Positions 11,326-23,785 of a stretch of 64,000 nt of DNA are shown in pieces. The notes beneath the pieces are model-generated. The model was not told where the DNA came from. It saw nothing but the letters and a program-made list of their open reading frames with translations, and ran no database searches. Numbering within the stretch: the first letter of the stretch is position 1; each line of letters opens with the position of its first letter. Origin of the DNA: Gossypium raimondii (lineage: Eukaryota; Streptophyta; Magnoliopsida; Malvales; Malvaceae); the NCBI RefSeq assembly GCF_025698545.1, contig NC_068576.1, positions 15,632,028 through 15,696,027 on the forward strand. Direction: 5' to 3'. The translations under genes were made by a program, and so were the position numbers.

Positions 11326-13340
11326 AAAATAAATTCTAAAATTCCAGTCAAAATACCCATAAAGAAATTCCAAAACGACGAGAATCTGCCAATCTCCAAC
11401 TAAGCAACGCCAGCAAAACGATTAAATAAATTAAAAAAAGTAACTAATCCCCAAAAATTAAAAAAAAAAAAAGCTTGAAAAAGGAAAAAGAATGGCCTGA
11501 AGACCCAGCAACAGGATAGCGAAATCTGGGACTTATTTATTTTTTCTTTTTGGAAAGATTAGCGATATCAATAAACAAGAAGGAAAAAAAAACCCAAAAT
11601 TCAAAGCTGCATTAAGGTACTAAATTTTTTCTTTGGCTTTGGAAATCTCTCTTTATCTTGTTGAGTTCAATTCTTTTTGGTTTTTATATATGCATTTGTG
11701 TTTTTGTTTACTTATTTGGAGTTGGGTATTTTTTTGAAATAATAAGTAAACCCATTTGATCTAATTACTTCCTTTATGATCATATTGTTTCATAGTATGA
11801 TTTTGAAAGGCTAAGTGGGTGTTTTGGATAAATTATATTTGAAGGACCACTGATGGGGTTTTAGGGTTAATTTTTATTCATTTATTTTTCTGCCTTGCTG
11901 CTGGGAAAGTGCAAAAAACAGCTTATATTTGTTCAATGAACAAATTAATTTTTTTAATGAGTATGACACTAATATGCAGGAGTGCCAAAATCATTAAGTT
12001 CTAAAACGATTTGATTAAGTAGTGACTTTACTATTCTGTTATTGGGAACTTGGAAAGCAAGTAAATTATAAACTAAGAAATATAAATGATATTAGAAACC
12101 ATTTCTGATAGGTTTTGGAAGTAATGGTTTGGGTAAATTTGTAGCTTCATTACAGCGCGCTTGTTTTCATCTAGTAGCATGTGGAACTTGACCATGGTTC
12201 CCACGACATTTTATGTTTGTTTTTGTAATTCTTGTTGAGGCCTTTATGTCCTTGATTTGAAGCATCAACTGATTGATTTGTATAGGATGGCTCTTTATCC
12301 CAGTAGTCTTATCCGGTTATTTTGTTCTAATAGTGTCTTTTTTCTTTTCTAAAAGGTGTGTCTGATGTGCAATAGGAGAAATATATCGAAATAACTAATT
12401 GTTGATTTCCTAGAAATTAGGGCAGTAGTGAAGAGGGACTGCAGGTAGTACAGAAGCTTACAAAGTATTGGAGTAAAGGCAAATTCATTTTATCTAATCT
12501 GAGAAGGGTTTGGCTTGTTTTTAGTCAAGTAACTCTCTTTGGTAGTGGGTGAGTGGGGATCGTGTTATGTTTAATGTGGAGAGGTCGCTGCTCTTGGTTA
12601 TTTCTTTTAGGTTTGCGTTTGTTACATTTCATGGATGCTAGGAAAATTATCAGCATAATGAACTTTTTAAGGAAACTTTGCTGTAATTGCTGTGAGTGTT
12701 TTGGTGGTAAATATTATATTTGATGGTTTAAATTTTTTTTTTTATTTTGTTCGTGCTCTTAATATTTTAAGTTTCAATCAAGCTTGATCTAAAATTTTGA
12801 TTCTACAGTGGGATTACTGGTTGGCAAAAGTGGATTTCTAGAACCTGTCTGGTTCTTGTTATCAAGATAGTGTGCTACATGAGCTATGGTGCTGATGTTC
12901 AAAAGGGTTTTCTTGAGTTTTATGGAATAATATGGTTTCCAAAGGATTCGTCATCCATTATTGAGAAAGGATTTTGCTGTTAGAATTTATGAAACACGGT
13001 ATGTACCTTGTTGTAAGTGACTTTCTGGCTTCACTTTTTTCACCCTCCAAACTTCTGCAAATGAGTTCATGCATTTTGTCCTGTATTAGTTCGGTTATGA
13101 AATAACTGTTATGTTGGCAGAATAAGCTCTAGTTCATTGATATTTTGCTTTAGGTTAAATTGAATGCTGAGAAAGGAATTATGTTGTTAAACTAAAGTAA
13201 TTAGGCCCAAAGTTTTCTCCCTGTTGTTTCACGACAAAGATACTTGCATCTTTTGTTTGCTTATTATTATTCTTATAGTTTTTCTCCTTCTACTCTTTCT
13301 TACGTGCGATCTCTCTGACTTTTTTTGTTACCCAGATCAT

Positions 13341-16300
13341 ATGGAGATTTCTTTGTTAAAAGCACTTCTCGGTAACATTTCCTCATTTTTAAATTTGTCA
13401 TCTTTTGAGAACATTAACTCAGAACCAGTTCAGAAGTTTTACCAGAGAGCAGAAGAGATACTAAAGTTGTTGAAGCCAATTCTTAGCGCAGTTATTGATT
13501 CAGAAATTACTTCTGATAAAGTGCTTGGTAAGGCATTTGAAGGATTGAGTCTCTCTATAGAAGAATTGAGAGAGCAATTCGAGAGCTGGCAACCCCTTTT
13601 GAGTAAAGCTTACTTTGTAAGTTACTAGTTACTTGAGTTCACATCTTCACTTAGCAATTCTAGTCCACTTATGACTGGAAAAGAAGTACCTAAGGTAAAC
13701 ATTTAGGCATTGACATTCACCTTATATCGTGAAGATTTAATCAATTACCCATCTGAACATTAATATTTTCATATGAGATGCATGTTGTAGATTATTGCTG
13801 TCATTTTACAGTTAATTCTTGTGGATGTTTTCTGCACTATGGTCTATGATCACATTTTCTTCTAATTTCTTATAGTTATTAGAACATCATCATGTTTGTC
13901 CTAAGAGATTGTTGGAATGTATAGCTTTTGGAATAAGTTTAGCCCCTAAGTGCTGATTCTTGAATGTTCGCTCATATTTAGGTGGAAAATTGCTATATAT
14001 GGGTGCCCTTTTAGGAAATAATGTTATAAAAGAATATAATTTTCTTTTAAGGTACTGTCAGTCAATTAGTGTTGTCCTTTAGTTAAATGCACTTGGATAA
14101 CTATCTTCTCTTTCACTTGACCTTTAGGTTCTGCAAGTTGAGTCATTAATATTGAAGATTTGGAATTTTAGCCTTGATGTATTCCAATTCTTGAAGTCTT
14201 CCCATCAGCATCTGCCTGATGAATTGAGTTCAGCATCTCTTGAGGTAATTTAAAACCCTAGTTAATTCAAGCTTTTACTTTTATTTGAAGATTGTACTCT
14301 TCATCTTGCATTTAAGTTTTATAAATACAGCATAATTATTGTATTCTCACAATGATTACCAAAAAACTGTCATGTATTGGAGCGTGAATGGCATCTAAGT
14401 ATACAGTTGTGAGATGTGAAAAAATATGCAGCTTTCATTTTGATTTAATTTCTGAGTTCAAAGAATGCTAAGGGGGATTCCACATTTGAGGATGTTTAAC
14501 TATTAGCAATTGATTGCAGCACTGCTTGCAGAAAATTAAGCACGTAGCATATGAGCAAGCATCATCTGTCATCAGGGAAGCCATACGGGATCAAGTGGAT
14601 AGTGTTGGACCATCCTCGGACATAATAGTGAAAATTGCAGAGAACTTGAGTTTGAGGTCAAACCAGGAGATTCTGATAGAGGCTGTGGCCCTTGAAAAGT
14701 TGAAGGAGAATGCTGAACAAGCTGAAAAAACTGCAGAAGCTGAGTTTATTGATCAAATTATTGCTCTTGTAAATCGCATGCATGATCGTCTTGTATCAAT
14801 GAAACAATCTGAGACCTGTAGCCCAGTTCCAATACCTGCTGATTTCTGCTGCCCCCTTTCCCTAGAGCTAATGACTGATCCAGTGATTGTGGCATCTGGC
14901 CAAACCTATGAGCGGGCTTTCATCAAGAACTGGATTAGTCTTGGGCTCACTGTGTGCCCCAAGACACGGCAAACTTTGGCTCATACCACTCTTATACCTA
15001 ATTACACAGTAAAGGCACTAATTGCAAATTGGTGCGAGTCAAACAATGTGAAGTTGCCTAATCCCACAAAGTCCATCAGTTTAGACCAATCCTACCCCCT
15101 TCTTGTGCACGCAGAGTCTGGCTTGCCAAGGGATTCAAATAGTTTTCCTCCCCCTAGAAGCAGCCAACCATTGTCACCTGAGTCACGGTCTAGAGGTCAA
15201 GCTGGTAAGAACCTAGTCACATCCGGCGGACTTCATCACAAGGGAACCTCCCCACTACATTCTCTTTCTACCTCAGAAAGTTCCTTGCCAGCTATAGCTG
15301 GAAATGGAGGGGGTTTGGATGTTGCAAGAATATCACTAAACAGTGTGGAAGACAGGTCAAAGTTGGAACAAAGGTATAGCGATTCTGTTGGTGAACCCCC
15401 TGTGTCACCTTCTAACAATATTGGTCAGTCATCTCAGAACCACACAAGATCTGTCTCAGCCTCTAGTGCACTTCCTAATCCAGATTCTCCTCGAGGAGCT
15501 GTTGGAGATGCCAATGAGACTTCTGAGGGTTCAACTCATCTCGCAGCCTACAATAGTGATGCTTCTGGAGAGGTAAAATCCGATGCACAGCCTAGAGTTA
15601 GCTCAGCCATTCCACAAAGAGAACCTCAGTTTCCTCCTCGGTTGATGGATACACGATCGCGAAGCCAAACAATCTGGCGCCGGCCATCGGAAAGATTCAT
15701 TCCAAGAATAGTTTCTTCTCCTGGTGTTGAGAACAGGGCTGACCTTTCTGGCATTGAAGCCCAGGTTAAGAAGTTAGTGGAGGACTTGAAGTGCACTTCA
15801 GTTGATACTCAAAGAGAGGCCACAGCTCAACTCAGGTTACTTGCTAAGCACAATATGGATAATCGGATTATAATAGCGAACTGTGGGGCCATTGTCTTGT
15901 TAGTTGATTTGCTTCATTCACCGGATACGAAGACTCAGGAAAATGCTGTTACAGCACTTCTTAACTTGTCAATTAATGATAACAACAAAACAGCAATTGC
16001 TGATGCCGATGCAATTGAGCCTCTGATTCATGTCCTTGAGACAGGAAGCCCTGAAGCTAAAGAAAACTCAGCTGCCACTCTCTTCAGCCTTTCAGTCATT
16101 GAGGATAACAAAGTCAAGATTGGAAGGTCTGGGGCAATCAAGCCTCTTGTTGATTTATTGGGGAATGGTACCCCTAGGGGAAAGAAAGATGCAGCTACCG
16201 CTTTATTTAATCTGTCAATATTTCATGAAAACAAGGCTCGAATTGTGCAAGCCGGTGCTGTAAGACACCTTGTGGACTTGATGGACCCAGCAGCTGGAAT

Positions 16301-16702
16301 GGTTGATAAGGCAGTTGCTGTTTTGGCTAATCTTGCTACAATTCCTGAAGGGAGGAATGCTATTGGGCAGGAGAGTGGGATTCCTGTGCTGGTCGAGGTT
16401 GTTGAGTTGGGCTCAGCGAGAGGAAAGGAAAATGCTGCCGCTGCCCTTTTACAACTCTGCACAACCAGTGGTAGGTTTTGCAATATGGTTCTCCAAGAAG
16501 GAGCTGTTCCACCACTAGTGGCATTGTCCCAGACCGGCACCCCAAGAGCTAAAGAGAAGGTAATAGTTCTGCTGTTCTTTTTTCTTTTATTTCTCACTAA
16601 ACCTTTCTTCTTTACCATTATTTAAGCATGAGTTGATCACAGGCACAGGCACTTCTGAGCTACTTCAGGAACCAACGACATGGTAGTGCTGGAAGAGGCT
16701 GA
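13341..16702 (+). CDS. PUB4: U-box/ARM-repeat E3 ubiquitin ligase, PUB4-like
   Basis: Coding exons are 13341-13616, 14128-14244, 14520-16559 and 16643-16702, all with GT/AG borders and all phase 0, giving 830 residues ending in TGA. That matches the usual PUB4 length. Residues 1 to about 230 form the plant U-box N-terminal domain. The U-box is at about 237-305 (PADFCCPLSLELMTDPVIVA, GQTYERAFIKNW, CPKTRQTL). A Ser/Pro-rich linker follows, then about six ARM repeats from about 550 to 811 (AVTALLNLSINDNNKTAI, ENSAATLFSLSVIEDNKVKI). The U-box binds an E2 enzyme and the ARM repeats bind substrates or receptor kinases. Arabidopsis PUB4 acts in cytokinin and CLE signalling, tapetum development, immunity and chloroplast quality control; those roles are transferred by homology. 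No lesion is visible. Confidence 0.94.
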
Positions 16703-17040
16703 AAGTAGGCATTGGGTCTAATACAGTTTGTATACGTTTGATGCTTCAAATAATGCATTTTGAGGGTTTGTTGCTTGGGCTTACATTTTACAGGGTTTTT
16801 GTTGTAGAGAAAAAGAGAATTTTTAATTTGTAGAGTCCTCTTGTGAAGTGCTTCTGATACGTGGCAATTGTGAATGTAAGAAGTTTCATACATGTGAGTC
16901 TGTCTGGTGTTTGCAGCCGGGGGAGAAGACGATAGAAACCAATGAATAACGTCTGTCCTGGTTTATGCCCTCATGCCTAATTATTTTTTACTCAAAACTG
17001 TTCTTTCAGATTAAACTAAATATTCAGATTGATTTGTAAG
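16703..17040 (+). other. Probable 3' UTR of the PUB4-like gene
   Basis: The sequence directly after the TGA is duplicated almost intact at 22084-22420, so it was carried along as the left end of the segmental duplication. No canonical AATAAA is obvious, though AATAAC occurs near 16947. Confidence 0.45.
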
Positions 17041-17389
17041 ATATGCATTTGCTGCCATTTTAAGCTGTTCTGTACTTTCATTGGAACATTGTCTAACCAA
17101 ACAACTCCTTTTTTCCCTGTAATCATGAGCTATATATGATCGTTTCAGTTTTGTTACTTTTACAATGTTTAACCCGCACAAACGATCTTGAGATTCATTA
17201 GCATTGGTATTAGTAAAATAAATTGTGATTTTATTATATAATCGAAAAATAAAAGACAGAAAATGGGTAAATGAAGGGATAAAAACAAGAATAGTGGAAA
17301 TTACAAAGGAAAAAAAACTAGAGTTTCCGCCTCTCAGTACACCAACCAAAGAATTACAACGCAGAATGTGGAATGTGATCAAAACAAAT

Positions 17390-18286
17390 CTAGAAGCTCA
17401 AAGCAATGGCTGCCCATCCCAACGCCAACCCTCCAATTATCTTCTTCATGTTCTTCATTGCCTCTGCTCCACTCTGCATTTGTTTACAGTAACTCTTTAA
17501 ATGTTACATTAAAAAAAGATCCGTTGGTCGGTCCTTTTTCAGAAAAGTAAATGGACTAGCTCAACGGTGCATCCTTTAGACGCGATTAAAAGAAAAACAA
17601 GATCTCTCTACATTTATGCAGTGTAAAAGTTCGGATCTGAAAGCGCATTGTTATATGATGTAACCTACTGAAGCGTTAGTAAAGAGAAGAGAATGTACCT
17701 CATCGGCAGCGACAGATGGACCGGGAGAGGAAGCATCGAGGCTAGGTCCAGGAGCTCCAGTTGGTGGAGCGGGAGGTCCAAGCATATCAGGTGAAGGAGT
17801 CGGAGCATGGTGTTTCTTGGATTTCTTGCTTTTGCTCTTGCTCTTGCTTGGAGCTGGGGCCGGAACCTCAGCAGTAGTTGGTGCAGCAACAGGAGCCGGA
17901 GGAGAGGCCGAGCTCTCTGGTGGAGTCGTCGGTGCAGCAACGGGAGGCGATTTGGCTGGAGGAGAGCTCACAGGTACTGGAGCAGGTGGAGAACTCACCG
18001 GAGCAGCAGCCGGAGGAGAAGAAGCCGGAGCAGATTTAGATGGGGCTGGAACCGCCGCAGACTTCTCCGGAGCCGCAGCCGGTGGTGAAGAAGTTGGTGG
18101 GGAAGTGGTAGGGGCAGCAGTTGGAGCCGGTGATTTAGGTTTGCTAACAGGGGCAGTAGCGGGAGCAGTAGCAGGAGTAGCCGCGGCCGGCGGAGCTTTA
18201 GTAGGTGAGGCTGCCGGAGATTGACCACCGACAGCGGTTACCACAAAGCAAATCAAAGCAACTGCAAATGCACTTCTACGATCCAT
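17390..18286 (-). CDS. AGP18: Lysine-rich arabinogalactan protein (AGP17/18-like), copy 1
   Basis: Two exons on the minus strand, 18286-17699 (196 residues) and 17473-17390 (27 residues plus stop), joined by a 225-bp GT/AG intron. Residues 1-21 form a signal peptide (ALICFVVTAVGG, cleavage probably before Q22). Residues 22-146 are a Pro/Ala/Ser/Thr-rich backbone with SP, AP and TP dipeptides, the sites for hydroxyproline arabinogalactan. A basic block SKSKSKKSKKHH (about 148-160) marks the lysine-rich subfamily. The short second exon encodes the hydrophobic C-terminus (IIGGLALGWAAIALSF) that acts as GPI-anchor signal. The mature protein would sit on the outer plasma membrane and cell wall; family members affect growth and reproduction. 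The MDRR start is preferred because the signal peptide follows directly. Confidence 0.93.
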
Positions 18287-18370
18287 TTCTTGAAGACAGA
18301 GGGAGAGTGAAGTAGTAACAGAAACTAATGACAACGAGACGACAGACTCTCAATAAATATATAAATAAAT
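18287..18370 (-). promoter_or_regulatory. TATA box and short leader of AGP copy 1
   Basis: On the minus strand a TTATATATTTATTG stretch at about 18351-18364 lies some 65-78 bp upstream of the ATG. It is conserved in copy 2 near 23765-23778. Confidence 0.5.
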
Positions 18371-18573
18371 GAGGGAGAGAATCAGAAAAAATGATGATTA
18401 TAAAAAGAAAAGAAGAAAAAGTTAGGAACGTGTTTGGATCAGAAATAGCCGTTGGATGAGAAGCTATTTCGGGGCCCACCGTCATCAAATTGTAATGTGG
18501 CGATCAAGACTCGACAGTCTGGATTGGGGCCCACATACATGAACCATGTAATTTGTTGTTACATTACCTGATT

Positions 18574-19045
18574 AGGGTAAACTACACCCAAGGTCACTGA
18601 AGTATTAATAAATTTACATTTCAGTCGTTTAACTTTAAAAAGTTACAAAATAGTCACTAAATCATTCGGAAGTTTTTATTTAATTCATTGAGATATTAAA
18701 TCTCTGTTATATGGCTTTCTTTATTCACACGGCCTACACCAATCAAAAGATCTTATTCTCCTTCTCTTCAACAATTTAATTATTTTCATAGAATAATTTT
18801 GAATGTTATGAATTTCTGAATCAAAATTCAAACAGTTTTCTTTTTCAATCTCTTACAAGGTATGTTCTTCTACTCTTTGATAGGTACTAATCCATTGTAT
18901 CAATCGTCATAAAAAATACTTAACAATTCAATGACTTAAATAAATACTTTCAAATAATTTAGTGACCATGTTGTAACTTTTTAAAGTTAAGTGACCAAAA
19001 TATGAATTTACTAATAATTTAGTGACCTTAGGTGTAGTTTACCCT
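18574..19045. mobile_element. Short inverted-repeat element (MITE-like) upstream of AGP copy 1
   Basis: The terminal inverted repeat AGGGTAAACTACACC...GGTGTAGTTTACCCT bounds about 470 bp, with further pairing of TTTAACTTTAAAAAGTTACA and its complement near 18973-18992. TA dinucleotides flank both GGG/CCC ends, which would suit a TA-targeting family, but a 2-bp match is weak. The same element sits at the same place upstream of copy 2, so it predates the duplication. Confidence 0.65.
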
Positions 19046-19749
19046 ACTAATTAATATTATAATAAATGTTTAATTCTATCCCCAACCTCTGTACTCTTTG
19101 GGGTTTTAAAATTTAGCCTTCCTACTTTTGATTTTAAAATTTAGTTTCTCTTCATTTTTATTTAAAAGTCCAATTCATGAAAACTTGGTTAAATTTTAAT
19201 ATTCGAAGCTTTGATCTAAAATAATAATATATATTTAAATTGAATGGAAATGTTATTAATTAAATTTTAATTTTTAAATCAAGCAGGAGAGATAGGGAAT
19301 TAAAATTTAAAATTAAAATTTAAAAGCTGAAAGAGTAAAGGGGTTGGAAAAAATTAAACCTACAATAACTAATTGAATGATACAATTGTTATGAAGTAGT
19401 GAGACAGCTGGACGTAGGGAGAGTGGGGTATTGCTGCGCAAAGAGACAAACCAATAGGAGGCGGCCGCGTGACCGGGTAAAGCAGTTACGGGTGATATTT
19501 TGAGATGGGTCACCGACTCACCGGCAAGAAACTGTGTCTCTGCAAGCAAAACTTGTCTGGAATAACGTGACGTGTATTATACTTAAACACCCTAACCTTT
19601 TCTCTTTTCGTTAAAAATTGTCAAGTGGCTAAGGCTTTTTTTTTTATCATCTATATATTAGAGTTTTAAAAAAAGTTTTGCAAAATAGTTGAGTTGTGTA
19701 ATTATTTCACCTCCACCCTTTGGCCTCTCTCGGTACATTATTATGTAAA

Positions 19750-20928
19750 AGTGAGTATTCCACTGAATCGATTAAAAAATTTTGAGTTAATTGAGTTAAC
19801 GAGTTTTATTTTATCATTCTAACTCGATTTAATTTTTTTTCAAATTGAATTGAGTAAAATAAAATTCGAGTCGATTCGAATGAAATTGTTTGAGTTAAAT
19901 TAAAAAATTAAACATGTTAAATTAAAATCTTGTTATACTATATAGAGGTGCTCATGGGCCGGGCGGCCCGGCCCGGCCCGACGGCCCGCCCGAAATATGG
20001 GAGGGTTTGGGTAAAAATATAGGCCCGAAATATGGGCTTGGGCAAAAAAATGATGCCCGATTTAAAAACGGGCCGGGCCTCGGGCACAACTTTTTTGGCC
20101 CGGGCCCGGCCCGGCCCGGCCCGAATATAATAAATATTTTTATTATTTTTAATTTTAAAATACTTTTAAAATACTTTTATTAAATTTTTTAAATTTTTAA
20201 ATTTTTTTAAAATACTTTTTAAATTTTTTTTAATTTTAAAATATTTTTAAAATACTTTTTTAATTTTATTTTAATTTTAAAATAATTTTTGGTAATTATT
20301 TAAAAACGGGCGGGCCGGGCCTGGCTTATGATTTTTTCCAGTGGGCACAGGCAAAATTCTAGGCCCATATTTTGGGTCGGGCCAAAAAATTTTTGGGTCT
20401 GGCCGACCAAATTTCATGAGCACCTCTAATACTATAACTAATTCCATGTTATAACACATAAATTTGAAACCATATATATTTGAAAACTTTTTCAAAGCGA
20501 ATAAAAAATTACTTTAGTATGATAAACTTGAATCATTAATTAACTTATTTAGGTCCCAAAATTATTATTCTAGAAAATTTTAATATTTTAACTTTCTTTA
20601 TATTTTTTAGATTTTTTTGAAATTTTATAATTTTTAAAAAGTATAAATTTGGAATTTTTATAAATATTTTGAAATTTTAAAATTATTTTGTAATTTTATT
20701 GAGAGAGTGGTCAATTTGTTCATTTTCAAACTTGGCAGAGACCAAAAAGGTATTTATACCAATATGTTATTCGAATTATTCGAGTTATTTTAATTGTAAA
20801 ATTCAACTCGATTCGAACTCGAAACTCGAATTACTTACTCGAGTTGACTTGAATAATTCAAATAACTCGATTCAATTAACTCAAAATTTAATTTTTTTCG
20901 GATTAAATTGAATTTTGCTCACTCCTAT
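19750..20928. repeat. Foldback repeat rich in TCGA/ACTCGA motifs, with nested insertion
   Basis: Left end (GTGAGTATTCCACTGAATCG) and right end (ATTGAATTTTGCTCACTCC) are inverted-repeat related, and internal ACTCGATT and AATCGAGT runs pair as well. Copy 2 has the same repeat at about 25250-25938 without the nested element. It has no coding capacity. Confidence 0.55.
19943..20428. mobile_element. hAT-type non-autonomous element (486 bp)
   Basis: Terminal inverted repeats TAGAGGTGCTCATG / CATGAGCACCTCTA are flanked by an exact 8-bp duplication ATACTATA (19935-19942 and 20429-20436). The other duplicate keeps a single ATACTATA at the matching place near 25431-25438. An 8-bp target duplication is characteristic of the hAT superfamily. 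Near both ends are GGGCCGGGC/GGCCCGGCCCG-type GC-rich blocks around an AT-rich centre. There is no transposase. Confidence 0.93.
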
Positions 20929-21104
20929 TATTTTGCACAGCATCACAATATAGATTTTTCGGTTTTAAAATATCGCCGATCTATATTCTTCTTCAATGCT
21001 ATAAAGCTCGACCCTTCCACAATCATTATCTATACATCATCATCATACATTGTATGAATCGTAGAATATATTACTGGATTGTCATATATAATAAATTTAT
21101 ATCT

Positions 21105-22083
21105 ATTCATCATCATCATACATTATACAAAAATATATAATATGTCAATTTACTACATTCATGATATGGATTGAAAGATAAAATTACACAAATAAAAATT
21201 ACATTTACTAAAAATAATGATATTTTCAATAATTATTTGATTTTATAAATAAAAGAGTTATTAATTAAAATGATAAATAAAAATAAAAAAACTTGAAAAC
21301 AATATATTTATTAATTATAAATATTAATTAAAAATAATAAAAAGTTGAAATAAAAATACATATTAAAATTCTTATAAAAGGAATCAAACTTAGGACTGAA
21401 AGAAGAAATCACAATTATCTAACCATCTAACCAAAAGAGCTAATGTGTCAAAAATATTAATTTAAAAAAAAACTTAAAATAACATGAAATAAAAATTACA
21501 AAAGTGAATAGGAGAGGAATTGAACCTAAGACTTAAGACTAAAAACACTAACACTTAACCATCTGATCAAAAGAGCTAAGTTGTCAATTTGTGAAAACAT
21601 GACACATGTTCAGCTGACGTAGCTAAAAATATGCCCTATAAGACGCATTTTCAATGACATAGACAGTGAAAATGCACCATGTAAGACGTGCTTTCCTTTC
21701 TCTCTTCAAAACAACATTGATAAATTTAAAAAAAACAACATAGATAATTAAATGTAGATTTTTTTTTTCAGCATAAATGGATAAATCAACCTGGTATATA
21801 TTAAATTAATTATATTATCTTAATTATTTATTTGACTGAGTCTTATTAATGAATGCCAAATATTATATATTATTAATTAATATTTGCCTTCTGTTTCGAG
21901 CAAATAAGAAAGCTTCATATTGGCCATTTACACGCACACACGCATATATATCATAGTGTATTATGAATATTCCAAGTGAAGGGAATTTGCATGCTTTTGG
22001 CTTTGGGTTGATGGGAAAACGACAAAAACACCAATATTAACCAATAAAATTAAAAGCTTTAGAATTAAGGACGAATCACGCTT
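21105..22083. other. Spacer between the two duplicated blocks
   Basis: About 980 bp, AT-rich, without a counterpart in the duplicated blocks. Two similar segments near 21380-21450 and 21510-21580 (both containing a CTAACCATCT-like phrase followed by AAAAGAGCTAA) suggest a small diverged repeat. No gene is visible. Confidence 0.5.
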
Positions 22084-22784
22084 GAAAGTAGGCATTGGGT
22101 CTAATACAGTTTGTATACATTTGATGCTTCAAATAATGCATTTTGAAAGTTTGCTGCTTGGGCTTACATTTTACAGGGTTTTGTTGTAGAGAAAAAGAGA
22201 ATTTTTAATTTGTAGAGTCCTCTTGTGAAGTGCTTCTTCTGATACGTGGCAATTGTGAATGTAAGAAGTTTCATACATGTAAGTCTGTCTGGTGTTTGCA
22301 GCCGGGGGAGAAGACGATAGGAACCAATGAATAACGTCTCTCCTGGTTTATGCCCCCATGCCTAATTATTTTTTACTCAAAACTGTTCTTTCAGATTAAA
22401 CTAAATATTCAGATTGATTTGTAAGATATGCATTTGCTGCCATTTTAAGCTTTCCTGTACTTTCATTGGAACATTGTCTAACCAAACAACTCCTTTTTTC
22501 CCTGTAATGGTTCATGAGCTATATATGATCGTTTCAGTTTTGTTACTTTTACAATGTTTAACCTGCACAAATGATCTTGGGATTCATTAGCATTGGTATT
22601 AGTAAAATAAATTGTGATTTTATTAAAATATAATAGAGAAATAAAAGACAGAAAATGGGTAAATGAAGGGGAAAAAAAAAAAGAATGGGGGAAATTACAT
22701 AGGAAAAAAGAACTAGAGTTTCCGCCTCTCAATACACCAACCAAAGAATTACAACGCAGAATGTGGAATGTGATCAAAATCAAT

Positions 22785-23700
22785 CTAGAAGCTCAAAGCA
22801 ATGGCTGCCCATCCCAACGCCAACCCTCCAATTATCTTCTTCATGTTCTTCATTGCCTCTGCTCCACTCTGCATTTGTTTATAATAACTCTTTAAATGTT
22901 ACAAATAAATATAGTTTTAAGATGAAAAAAAGATCCATTGGTCGGTCCTTTTTCAGAAAAGTAAATGAACTAGCTCAACGGTGCATCCTTTAGACGCGAT
23001 TAAAAGAAAAACAAGATCTCTCTACATTTATGCAGTGTAAAAGTTCAGATCTGAAAGCGCATTGTTATATGATGTAAGCTACTGAAGCGTTAGTAAAGCG
23101 AAGAGAATGTACCTCATCGGCAGCGACAGATGGACCGGGAGAGGAAGCATCGAGGCTAGGTCCAGGAGCTCCAGTTGGTGGAGCGGGAGGTCCAAGCATA
23201 TCAGGTGAAGGAGCCGGAGCATGGTGTTTCTTGGATTTCTTGCTTTTGCTCTTGCTCTTGCTTGGAGCTGGGGCGGGAACCTCAGCAGTAGTTGGTGCCG
23301 CAACAAGAGCCGGAGGAGAGGCCGAGCTCTCTGGTGGAGTCGTCGGTGCAGCAACGGGAGGCGATTTGGCTGGAGGAGAGCTCACAGGTACTGGAGCCGG
23401 TGGAGAACTCACCGGAGCAGCAGCCGGAGGAGAAGAAGCCGGAGCAGATTTAGATGGGGCTGGAACCGCCGCAGACTTCTCCGGAGCCGCAGCCGGTGGT
23501 GAAGAAGTTGGTGGGGAAGTGGTAGGGGCAGCAGTTGGAGCCGGTGATTTAGGTTTGCTAACAGGGGCAGTAGCGGGAGCAGTGGCAGGAGTAGTCGCGG
23601 CCGGCGGAGCTTTAGTAGGTGAGGCTGCCGGAGATTGACCACCGACAGCGGTCACCACAAAGCAAATCAAAGCAACGGCAAATGCACTTCTACGATCCAT
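22785..23700 (-). CDS. AGP18: Lysine-rich arabinogalactan protein (AGP17/18-like), copy 2
   Basis: Exons 23700-23113 and 22868-22785 on the minus strand, with a 244-bp intron, give 223 residues. The architecture is that of copy 1: signal peptide, Pro/Ala/Ser/Thr-rich glycosylated backbone, basic block at 148-160, and GPI-anchor signal encoded by exon 2. The second exon is identical to copy 1. I see three amino-acid differences in exon 1: A36T, P132L and T163A. P132L removes a potential hydroxyproline site. Both copies appear intact, with promoters of the same layout, so both may be expressed. Confidence 0.93.
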
Positions 23701-23785
23701 TTCTTGAAGACAGAGGGAGAGTGAAGTAGTAACAGAAACTAATGACAACGGGACGACAGACTCTCAATAAATATATAAATAAATG
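23701..23785 (-). promoter_or_regulatory. TATA box and short leader of AGP copy 2
   Basis: Counterpart of the copy 1 region, with the TATATATTTATTG stretch conserved at about 23765-23778. Farther upstream (about 23910) copy 2 has some 20 bp not in copy 1. Confidence 0.5.

Larger units (their letters stand above)
16703..21104. repeat. Segmental duplication, copy 1
   Basis: A block of about 4.4 kb that recurs in direct orientation at 22084-26121. It starts at the stop codon of the PUB4-like gene (TGAAAGTAGGCATTGGG) and ends near ATAATAAATTTATATCTAT. It contains one AGP gene with its upstream region, a GGGTAAAC-ended repeat and a foldback element. Copy 1 is longer mostly because of a 486-bp element at 19943-20428. 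Confidence 0.93.

Noticed and set aside
17807..18224. Long plus-strand frames opposite AGP copy 1 (and at 23221-23638)
   Set aside because: They are antisense shadows of the GC-rich Pro/Ala repeat codons of the AGP genes and lack independent signals.
20277..20495. Minus-strand frame rich in Pro/Gly/Arg
   Set aside because: Falls within the GC-rich end of the hAT-type element and its flank; chance frame.
21380..21600. tRNA-like phrases (CTAACCATCTAACCAAAAGAGCTAA)
   Set aside because: No cloverleaf could be built by eye and the phrase occurs twice in a diverged form; treated as a small repeat.
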